Positions 25,493-31,375 of a stretch of 31,375 nt of DNA are shown in pieces. Under the pieces are notes generated by a model. It was given only the letters and a program-made list of their open reading frames with translations, had not been told where the DNA came from and did no database searches. Source of the stretch: JBNJEM01 sp051745935 (GTDB lineage Bacteria; Planctomycetota; Planctomycetia; Pirellulales; Pirellulaceae); assembly GCA_051745935.1 (NCBI GenBank), contig JBNJEM010000012.1, forward strand, positions 1 to 31,375. Reading direction: 5' to 3'. The number at the start of each line of letters is the position of its first letter. Position 1 is the stretch's first letter. The position numbers and the translations under genes are program-made.

Positions 25493-25831
25493 TCACGACA
25501 GCAGCTCCTGACGGTCTCTCGCACTTGCTTCAAGCACCGATTCCACGCACTCGAAGAACTTCCGGATACACTTGACTCGCAGGCGGTAGTAGACCGTGGT
25601 GCCCTGCTTTTCGCTCTCCACGATCCCCGCATTTCTCAAGACCGACAGGTGCCGCGACACGGTCGACAAATCGGTCCCAACCAACTCGGTCAACTCACAG
25701 ACGCATCGCCGGTGATGTTCGAACAATTCGTCCACAATCATCAACCGAGCTGGATGCGCCAACGCCTTGATCACGGCCGCCCTGGCTTCATATTTTGCTC
25801 GGCTCTTCGTGTTCACAATCTTCGCGTTCAC
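25493..25831 (-). CDS. arsR: ArsR-family metalloregulator
   Basis: 112 aa from GTG 25831; a second in-frame GTG at 25816 is also possible because the first codons are part of a near-duplicate (GTGAACGCGAAGATT, GTGAACACGAAGAGC). Winged helix-turn-helix: IKALAHPARLMIVDELFE, CVCELTELVG, STVSRHLSVLRNAGIVESEK and GTTVYYRL. The CVC in helix 3 is the arsenite-type site. It lies upstream of the cytochrome-thioredoxin-permease cluster in the same direction and is the likely local repressor; the ATTTGGC palindrome before the permease is a candidate target. Confidence 0.88.
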   Translation of the reverse strand: MNAKIVNTKSRAKYEARAAVIKALAHPARLMIVDELFEHHRRCVCELTELVGTDLSTVSRHLSVLRNAGIVESEKQGTTVYYRLRVKCIRKFFECVESVLEASARDRQELLS

Positions 25832-26395
25832 AACCCGTCTTCCCGTCTACCAAGCCGTCCCCCGCAGTCGGGTCCCACCCTGTTACTGAGCGTCCTTCAG
25901 GCAAATCCGTACGAGTGTCCAGCGGCCCCCGCGTGGGTGGCCACGGCGGGCCACACCGGGCGGACCGCCATTTCACGCCCATGAAACGGCGTCAATCGTG
26001 TTTCTTTCGCGAATTCACGCCACCGAGCTTGCCCGGCGGCGGCATGGATTTGCGATAAAACCGTTTACGGTTTCCATGTCCTGAAAGTCGCGCTGTCCAA
26101 CTACAAACCACTGCACTTTACCATGTTCGGCGTTTGGGTTCCAGCCGCGGCGGGGCGTTTCCGAGGGCATGTCTAGGGATTACTCACAAACAACTTTCGC
26201 CACTGGTGTTCTGTTTAGCCGCCTCCGGTACAAGAATCGCCCCGGCCCATGATGAGCTTCTCTCACGGGGGAACAAGACTTGTCAACTGCTGGCATGTCC
26301 AAAAACCGCCGTCTCCCGCTTGGGAAAACAAGGGGGCCATTTGCGAGAACATGACCTCAGATGGCCGAATGTTGCTCGGGCCGAGGAAATTCATG
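25832..26395. other. 564-bp intergenic stretch
   Basis: No gene supported on either strand. AAACCGT-TT-ACGGTTT at 26058-26073 is a perfect 7-bp palindrome of unknown role. The right end leads into the promoter of the second AbiE-like module. Confidence 0.4.
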
Positions 26396-26423
26396 TTGCC
26401 AAACGAAACACATATGTTATATT
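26396..26423 (+). promoter_or_regulatory. Promoter of the second AbiE-like module (leaderless)
   Basis: TTGCCA (26396-26401), 16 bp, TATATT (26418-26423). The ATG at 26431 lies 8 bases after the -10, so transcription would begin at or next to the start codon. No SD is present, consistent with leaderless translation. Confidence 0.6.
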
Positions 26424-26430
26424 TAGTTAC

Positions 26431-27222
26431 ATGAACGAGACCATTGCACTGATGCAGCGCATCCAACGGCTGGCCGCGAGGATTCTCGCCACCCATCCGG
26501 CGGGTCGCGGGCTTTGCCTGGTTGGCGGCTTTCGGTATCGATTGCTCAATAAAAGCGCCCGGGCTTCGAACGATCTTGACTATCACTGGGACGGTGATCT
26601 GCAGAGAAAACAGGCGGAAATCGTCGAGGTCTTCCGGAGCAAGCTGTTACCGCACGTCAAAAGACAACTGGGTTACGAGGGGGACGTACGACCGGCGGTC
26701 GGTCCTGACGCGGAATCGCCAGTGGTGCGAACGACCGAGCTGGCCTTCTACCGCGTTGCGGAGCCTGGAAGCCGGATCGAGATCCCCGTTGATCTCATCG
26801 GCATCGCTTGCCTCGACACGCCCATGGTTCGCACCGTGGAAGGCACTGTATTTCTGACGGTGTCGGACGCGGACATGATTGAGAGCAAGATTCTTGCCTG
26901 CCTCTCTCGGTCCTTTTTTCGGATACGTGATGTCTTGGACCTCTTCCTGTTCCAGGACGCTCTGAAGCCCGACTCGCCCGAGCGATTGTCTCAAAAACTG
27001 AGCAAGCTCTCACTGCCGCCCGCAAAGGCGATCGAGCGCCTCAACAAGCTGGCAAGTAACCGGACCGCCCACGTCCGGGGAATGGAGCGGCTACTAGACG
27101 AGCAGGTAGAACCGGCAGTGACAAGCAACATACGCGCCGCGGGCGGCGCCGAAATGATTTGGGACTCCGTGATGCATCTGCTGAACGAAATACTTACCGA
27201 GACCGAGGGGCTGTCATCGTGA
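26431..27222 (+). CDS. AbiEii-like nucleotidyltransferase (putative toxin)
   Basis: 263 aa from ATG 26431. GG at residues 32-33 (CLVGGFRYRLLN), then SNDLDYHWDG with Asp48 and Asp50, a third acidic strand (IEIPVDLIGI), and the late DADMIESKILACLSR and FRIRDVLDLF motifs give an AbiEii/AbiGii-type nucleotidyltransferase. It is shorter than and clearly diverged from the AbiEii at 6134. It precedes its presumed antitoxin and overlaps it by GTGA, the reverse of the usual AbiE order. All catalytic residues are present. Confidence 0.8.
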   Translation: MNETIALMQRIQRLAARILATHPAGRGLCLVGGFRYRLLNKSARASNDLDYHWDGDLQRKQAEIVEVFRSKLLPHVKRQLGYEGDVRPAVGPDAESPVVRTTELAFYRVAEPGSRIEIPVDLIGIACLDTPMVRTVEGTVFLTVSDADMIESKILACLSRSFFRIRDVLDLFLFQDALKPDSPERLSQKLSKLSLPPAKAIERLNKLASNRTAHVRGMERLLDEQVEPAVTSNIRAAGGAEMIWDSVMHLLNEILTETEGLSS

Positions 27223-27824
27223 GGGCTAGTGCTTGGCGAAAGTACTTTGAGGAACAGCGGGAAAGACATAATAAGGTCCTGTTTACCGTGACGGAACTGG
27301 CCAATGTCGCCCGGGCGTCCCCGGCCACACTGAACGTCGAGTTGGCACGGCTTCGTCAGCAAGAGATTGTCGTTAGATATGCTCACGGACTTTACGGCAT
27401 ACCCGGAGTCGTATCACCACAGACCCTGGTAGCCGCAATTGACCCCCACGCTTACATCACCGGCCACTACGCGCTTTATGAGTATCAGATGGTAACGCAG
27501 GTGCCCGGCACCATTACGTGCTTCACCGACCGGCGGAGTCCCCGGGCTCGGGAGCGAGTCACGCCGGTCGGACGCTTGGTCTTTGTATGCGTGCGCAGCA
27601 GCGTGTACTTCCCGGTGCCCGAAGCCACCATCGCGCCTGCGGCACAAGCGCTTTGCGACTATGTCTATCTTTCACGACGCCGCGGAGCCGAGCCGGAGGC
27701 GTTGGTCACGTTCAGAAACCTTGCGCGGATTCGAGCCGCGGATCTTGCGCCCCTTTTCGACAGATATCCCATCAGCGTGCAGAAGCACGTAGCGAGTTTA
27801 ACGCACTTAGGTGTACTGCCGTGA
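27219..27824 (+). CDS. AbiEi-like winged-helix antitoxin
   Basis: 201 aa from GTG 27219, overlapping the toxin stop. The N-terminus is a winged helix-turn-helix (FTVTELANVARASPATLNV, LARLRQQEIVVRYAHGLYGI). The following domain (TLVAAIDPHAYITGHYALYE, FTDRRSPRARERVT, VFVCVRSSVYFPVP, ALCDYVYLSRRRG) has the AbiEi layout. Expected to neutralise the preceding nucleotidyltransferase and possibly bind its promoter. No tandem palindrome like that of the first module is seen upstream. Confidence 0.75.
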   Translation: MRASAWRKYFEEQRERHNKVLFTVTELANVARASPATLNVELARLRQQEIVVRYAHGLYGIPGVVSPQTLVAAIDPHAYITGHYALYEYQMVTQVPGTITCFTDRRSPRARERVTPVGRLVFVCVRSSVYFPVPEATIAPAAQALCDYVYLSRRRGAEPEALVTFRNLARIRAADLAPLFDRYPISVQKHVASLTHLGVLP

Positions 27825-28080
27825 TTCGCCGGTATCGCAGACAAGAGGGGGGAAGTGATGTTTCCGCTAGACCTGTTGAGCGAACTGGTTAACCAGCCAT
27901 GAATCGCTGGGCTATTTTCGGATGTCCCTGCCGGGACACCGATCCGAGGCAACCGGCCTGGCAAGGATCTCCAGGAAGACTTCCAGGAAGACTTCTTGTC
28001 AGCAACCCCCGCGGAACAAAAAAACGGGACCAAAAGGCTCTCTCGCAATGGTTGAGTTTTTATCGGTCCATACCCTCTCC
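27825..28080. other. Convergent intergenic region
   Basis: Between the AbiE-like module and the leftward arsR unit. No gene is seen. A short tandem repeat (CCAGGAAGACTT twice, 27970-27993) is present. Confidence 0.35.
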
Positions 28081-28170
28081 TTATGCCCCGCGAACGCGCG
28101 CATGAAGAAAAACCATGACCATCTCGCTCATTCCAACAGACAAGATTACCTTCAACAGGCTTTCGACCAT
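28081..28170 (-). other. 29-codon reading frame after arsR, possible start of a lost membrane gene
   Basis: ATG 28170, 13 nt after the ArsR stop, reads MVESLLKVILSVGMSEMVMV and stops at 28081. The hydrophobic start placed like a second operon gene suggests the remnant of a permease N-terminus. Speculative. Confidence 0.25.
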
Positions 28171-28183
28171 CGTTCCGCGAGTA

Positions 28184-28666
28184 TTAGCCGCCGCACAGCT
28201 CGTCGGGATCCGAGTTGCAGATCTTCGCGACCCGTTGGCGATCACGCAGCACCTGCGGATCTTTGGCCAGTGACTGCGTGACCCAGGCGATGGCGTGTTG
28301 GACGGCCGGCGGCGCGCTGTCATCGGCCAGCCGATAATACATCCAGCGTCCCACCTTGCGGCTCTCCACCAACCGGGCTTGTTTGAGAATGGACATGTGT
28401 TTGGAGACCGTGGACGTGGCCAGCCCCGCGAGTTCCACGATCTGGCAGACACACAGTTCGCCGCGTTGGAGCGTCATTAGCACGCGCACGCGGGTCTCGT
28501 CGGCCAGTGCCTTGGTAATGGCCGTGAAATCCCGCAACCGCGCGCCCCGCTGAAAGCTCGTGGCCGTTGGGGCCGCCGTTTCCTCGTCCGCCGTGGGCAC
28601 GCGCGATCCGGCTGACCCACCAGCGGCAGACACAGGGGGCGATTTTCTCTTGATTTTAGGCGACAT
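28184..28666 (-). CDS. arsR: ArsR-family arsenite-responsive repressor
   Basis: 160 aa; ATG 28666 after GGGAGG. A long, low-complexity N-terminal extension (residues 1-45) precedes a standard ArsR domain: ITKALADETRVRVLMTLQRG, ELCVCQIVEL with the CVC arsenite site, STVSKHMSILKQARLVESRK and GRWMYYRL, then a C-terminal helix and a DPDELCGG end. It is the closest intact relative of the two broken arsR copies and could supply their missing repressor. Its promoter at 28995-29053 has an operator similar to theirs. Confidence 0.9.
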   Translation of the reverse strand: MSPKIKRKSPPVSAAGGSAGSRVPTADEETAAPTATSFQRGARLRDFTAITKALADETRVRVLMTLQRGELCVCQIVELAGLATSTVSKHMSILKQARLVESRKVGRWMYYRLADDSAPPAVQHAIAWVTQSLAKDPQVLRDRQRVAKICNSDPDELCGG

Positions 28667-28805
28667 GTACGCATCCTCCCGATTGTTCCTCGGCCACGAT
28701 TTTTCCCGCGGTCAGGCGCAGCGTTCGCGTGGCGCGGTCCGCCGCGCGGGGATCGTGCGTCACCATCACGATCGTTTTACCTTCCCGGTTAAACGCTTCA
28801 AAATA
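28656..28805 (-). pseudogene. ABC transporter ATPase C-terminal fragment (MacB-like)
   Basis: Reads FEAFNREGKTIVMVTHDPRA then ATRTLRLTAGKIVAEE, with the switch His in VTHDP, typical of the end of a LolD/MacB-type ATPase. The Walker A, signature and Walker B regions are absent. Its TAA overlaps the arsR start by 11 bp. The frame runs back to 28937, but the upstream part does not resemble an ATPase. Within it, in another frame, an ATG at 28876 behind GGGAGG gives a 17-codon peptide, perhaps the original start of a lost gene. Confidence 0.65.
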
Positions 28806-28994
28806 ACCGATCACCTGTTGGCTTGGGAAGATTTCCCGCTGTTCGTCATCGTCTTTCGTTGCTTTCGTTCTGTCATGACTACCGACCTCCCACAAGAATT
28901 CCAGGAATCGAAGAACCCGCCCCGTCGGGCACTTCACTGCCCACGGCTACGAGCGGGCCCCCGAGCCGGCGCGTCCGCGACCCAATGCTACTAT

Positions 28995-29053
28995 CGTTCG
29001 CCAAATGACGAAATGTTAATCGATTATAGCCCTGATTGCAATACTATTGCAAT
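28995..29053 (-). promoter_or_regulatory. Promoter with ArsR-type operator and a second double palindrome
   Basis: Minus strand: TTGCAA (29052-29047), 18 bp, TATAAT (29028-29023). Just downstream lies ATTTCGTCATTTGGCGAACG (29014-28995), matching the operator ATTTCGCTATATGGTGAAAT of the arsR copies at most positions. The -35 and spacer are covered by two self-complementary ATTGCAAT boxes three bases apart (29035-29053), possibly a second regulator site. Drives the arsR at 28666 leftward. Confidence 0.7.
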
Positions 29054-29135
29054 GTTTATCTCGGGATTCATGTCAGGTGCCACGATCGGGAGGGCATGGT
29101 AGGCGCCGCCACAAGGCACCGGTGTGGACGGTTCG

Positions 29136-30770
29136 TCAGGGGGTGGCAACGCGGATTTCCCGGGTGCCCTCCAGGTCTTGGACCCCCAGCACGATTCCAT
29201 CCTCGACGGACTCGTTTTCCAGGGCCTCCGCGAAATCGTCCGGATTCTCGATCACCCGGTCACCGACCCGCAGGATGGTCATGGCCTGTCTGAGGCCGGC
29301 ATGAAAGGCAGGGCCGTCGGGGTCAATTGATACGATTCTCACGCCACGCCCCGGCCGTGGTCCGGGATCGGCGGCGGGAGCGGCACCGAGATCAGCGACG
29401 GCCAATTGCAGTTCCACGCTGTAGACCACCGCGTCCGGTTCGGATTCAAGCGGTTCGGTCCATGGATCGGTTTCATTAACAGCAGCGAGTCTTTGGGGGA
29501 CCACGTCGTGGGTCCGTTTGACGCCATCGCGGATCACATCCAACGTGCATGGCGCCCCCACGGCTTGTCGCGGCATGATCCGCCGAAAATCGATATGGTT
29601 TTCGATCGCCCGGCCGTTGACGGCCACCACCACGTCCCGTTCTCGGAGACCGCCGGCGTGCCCCGCCGCGTGAGGATCGACCCGCACAAGCAACGCGCCG
29701 GCCCGCGGCGCCGCTGCCGTGAGCACCCCAATATCCGACCATGGCACCACGGGATGCTCGCGCAATCGGCTGGTCACCCACTGCGCAGTCTCCGCGGGGA
29801 TCGCAAAGCCGATTCCTTGAAAGCCTCCGTCGCGACTGGCGATGGCCGTGGTTATCCCGACCAACTCGCCGGCCAGATTGACCAACGCTCCACCGGAACT
29901 CCCCGGGTTGATGGCTGCGTCGGTCTGCAACAAGGGCACTTGGCGGGCCCCTTTAGGGACGCGATCCGTGGCGCTGATGATGCCCGCGCTAACGGTCGGT
30001 CCCAGGTCCAACGGGCTGCCGATGGTCAACACCCAGTCGCCAATCCGCATGGCGTGCGAGTCGCCCAGCCGCGCGGCGGGCAAGGGTTCCGCCGGTTCCA
30101 GTTCCAGCACTGCCAGGTCCGAGTGGGCGTCACTGGCCACACGGCGAACATCCAACTGCCTACCGTCGGCGGTTTGTACGCTCATTGCCCCGGCCGACTC
30201 TACCACGTGATGGTTGGTCAATACCGTGCCCGCGGCATCCACGATCACGCCGCAGCCGAGCAGTGAAGAAGACGACTCCCCCGCCACCGCTTTTTCGTCC
30301 ACGCCGAATGGGACCGGGGAGTGTCCATGGTGTGACCACATGTCGTTAGGAGAGCTTTCCCGAGAGACGATTTGTACCACCGCCGGCAGCACTTTCTCCA
30401 CCGCCGTCCGGAACGACTCGGAAAGGTCGGCCGGACTCGCGGCCGCCGTGGAGTGTTCGTGGGGCGCATCCGATGGCACATCCGCCGCCAAGCTGGGCGT
30501 CTCCCGACGACAGCCACCGACGGAGCACAGCCCGCCGCCCGCCAGCAGCGTTATCAAACCGAACGCGGCAACTCGACTCAGAGCCCATAACAAAACCATG
30601 GGGATGTCCCGTAATCCAAGGGGTTTTGGAAGCGGCAGCTCGGTTTTGTTACGGGGTGTAAAGAACTCTCGCGTGCCCGCCCAAGAACCAGACTTCAGGT
30701 TCCACCATTTGCGGAGCGCGCCGCGGACTGGCGTGAGGCCAACTTGCCGAATCGCATCATCGCTTTCCAT
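29136..30770 (-). CDS. HtrA/Deg-type trypsin-like protease with two PDZ domains; N-terminus includes element S
   Basis: 544 aa; ATG 30770 lies 6 nt after AAAGGAGG (an upstream TTG at 30776 is less likely). Residues about 39-62 come from element S (RNKTELPLPKPLGLR, MVLLW). A hydrophobic stretch then ends in GLCSVGGC, a possible lipid anchor or membrane segment. Catalytic triad: His188 (LTNHHVVE), Asp218 (HSDLAVLEL), Ser292 (NPGSSGGALV, with Ser in place of the common Asn). Two PDZ modules follow (AGGLRERDVVVAVNGRAIEN, and AGLRQAMTILRVGDRVIENP). Periplasmic quality-control protease by family. It starts 2 nt after the DUF1573-like gene, whose end contains its SD, so the two are coupled. Confidence 0.88.
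   Translation of the reverse strand: MESDDAIRQVGLTPVRGALRKWWNLKSGSWAGTREFFTPRNKTELPLPKPLGLRDIPMVLLWALSRVAAFGLITLLAGGGLCSVGGCRRETPSLAADVPSDAPHEHSTAAASPADLSESFRTAVEKVLPAVVQIVSRESSPNDMWSHHGHSPVPFGVDEKAVAGESSSSLLGCGVIVDAAGTVLTNHHVVESAGAMSVQTADGRQLDVRRVASDAHSDLAVLELEPAEPLPAARLGDSHAMRIGDWVLTIGSPLDLGPTVSAGIISATDRVPKGARQVPLLQTDAAINPGSSGGALVNLAGELVGITTAIASRDGGFQGIGFAIPAETAQWVTSRLREHPVVPWSDIGVLTAAAPRAGALLVRVDPHAAGHAGGLRERDVVVAVNGRAIENHIDFRRIMPRQAVGAPCTLDVIRDGVKRTHDVVPQRLAAVNETDPWTEPLESEPDAVVYSVELQLAVADLGAAPAADPGPRPGRGVRIVSIDPDGPAFHAGLRQAMTILRVGDRVIENPDDFAEALENESVEDGIVLGVQDLEGTREIRVATP
30584..30655 (-). repeat. Element S, copy 3 (inside the protease gene)
   Basis: Complete copy with arms CCCATAACAAAACC and GGTTTTGTTACGGG, 72 bp, read in the same frame and direction as the other two. 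Confidence 0.88.
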
Positions 30771-30772
30771 CT

Positions 30773-31354
30773 TCAACCTCCTTTGACGGCGGCATGCCCC
30801 GTCAGCTCCACGACCCGGCCGTCATCGATCTCCAACCGCAACGTGCGTCGCATGCCCCGTTTTTCGCCGGTGGCGCTGAACGTGACGGGGAGCAGATGCA
30901 GTGTCTTGGGGGCGTCCGCCGGGGTAAGAGCAAACTGAACGCACTCACAGTCGGCCCAGGCCCTGACGATCTTGAACGGCTCTCGGCCGCGGACAACGAT
31001 CTGCCGCGTCGCCTTCTGCCCGGATGCCACCACCCCCCAGAAGAGCGCGGTGGGGGCCACGGTGATCTCCGGCGACACGCGACCTTCCACCATCACGGGA
31101 ACGCTCGCGTTATGTCGATCGTTGGTCGCCAGCAGGATGGTCTCACGCAAATGACCTGGAGATACCTGCTCTCCTAATCGCACGTTCAGCCGATAGGAGA
31201 CGCGACTCGCGGACCGCTCGGTTTCCTCCAACTCGGCAGTGAGATGGGGGCTGGCGATCTGGGTGTCCAGAATCCTCCACCGCTCAGGGCCCCGTTTCCC
31301 GCGCGGGTGGCATATTGTTCCGATTTTTTTCGCGACGCGCAAGTGCTTACTCAC
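30773..31354 (-). CDS. DUF1573-like protein (possibly 5'-incomplete)
   Basis: 193 aa from GTG 31354, but the frame is open to the window edge, so the true start may lie outside. Two Ig-like repeats are visible: LNVRLGEQVSPGHLRETILL, ATNDRHNASVPVMVEGRV, then ITVAPTALFWGVVASGQKAT and VVRGREPFKIVRA, as in DUF1573 proteins of planctomycetes and Bacteroidetes. The first 30 residues (KKIGTICHPRGKRGPERWR) do not fit the family and may be out of frame. Usually secreted. First gene of a coupled pair with the HtrA-type protease. Confidence 0.7.
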   Translation of the reverse strand: MSKHLRVAKKIGTICHPRGKRGPERWRILDTQIASPHLTAELEETERSASRVSYRLNVRLGEQVSPGHLRETILLATNDRHNASVPVMVEGRVSPEITVAPTALFWGVVASGQKATRQIVVRGREPFKIVRAWADCECVQFALTPADAPKTLHLLPVTFSATGEKRGMRRTLRLEIDDGRVVELTGHAAVKGG

Positions 31355-31375
31355 AAGAGACTTACGACTAGCCCC

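Noticed and set aside
29406..30266. A 286-codon plus-strand frame
   Set aside because: Antisense to the HtrA-type protease with its complete catalytic triad.
1..31375. CRISPR array or tRNA genes
   Set aside because: No regularly spaced repeats; the E and S copies are dispersed and of both orientations. No cloverleaf with a TTCGA-type T-arm was recognised by eye, though a dedicated tRNA search was not possible.

Overview
The window looks like planctomycete chromosome (Pirellulales-like). This is inferred from the high GC, a DUF1559 prepilin-like protein, a secreted TolB/hydrazine-synthase-type propeller protein, a Tat-exported DegT-type aminotransferase, a DUF1573-type protein next to a PDZ protease, and DUF6883/DUF4926/DUF7684 genes. 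It is an accessory region: arsenic-resistance genes, toxin-antitoxin (TA) modules and small repeats are interleaved, and many genes are decayed. No tRNA, rRNA or CRISPR array was seen.

Layout. 1-3737: a secreted propeller protein (cut by the left edge) and a large unknown protein, both leftward. 4031-8315: two 410-bp copies of an arsR promoter plus broken arsR, about 97% identical, bracketing a ParDE-like pair (toxin frameshifted), a complete AbiEi/AbiEii module with twin palindromic operators, and a transposase scrap. 8309-10271: arsC and acr3. 10762-15000: a TOPRIM-like DUF3226 protein, a truncated aminotransferase, a DUF1559 protein and an NtrC-type regulator lacking the start of its receiver domain. 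15246-18801: a collapsed group II intron, a Phd/Doc-like pair whose toxin carries an in-frame TGA, a DUF6883-DUF4926 pair, an unknown 90-aa gene, a RelE-type toxin with its antitoxin, a small MITE-like element, and a DUF7684 gene ending in an attC-like hairpin. 19626-25831 (all leftward): ArsR, octaheme cytochrome c with membrane anchor, thioredoxin lipoprotein, and an ArsP-type permease interrupted by a repeat. 26396-27824: a second AbiE-like module in toxin-first order with a leaderless promoter. 28184-29053: a third ArsR with its promoter and operator, and an ABC transporter remnant. 29136-31375: an HtrA-type lipoprotein protease and a DUF1573-like protein.

How the parts fit. Two arsenic units can be read. 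One is arsR(broken)-arsC-acr3: arsenate reduction and arsenite efflux. The other is arsR-octaheme cytochrome-thioredoxin-permease, suggesting regulated periplasmic redox chemistry plus export. ArsR-type operators of one sequence family sit at three promoters.

The most unusual signal is two families of tiny palindrome-ended elements that keep reading frames open. Element E is 100 bp, inserts at TA, and adds 102 bp (34 codons) with the duplicated TA; there are seven copies, including one inside arsR and one inside the permease. Element S is 72 bp (24 codons); three copies are read in the same frame near the N-termini of three different ORFs, two of them exported proteins.
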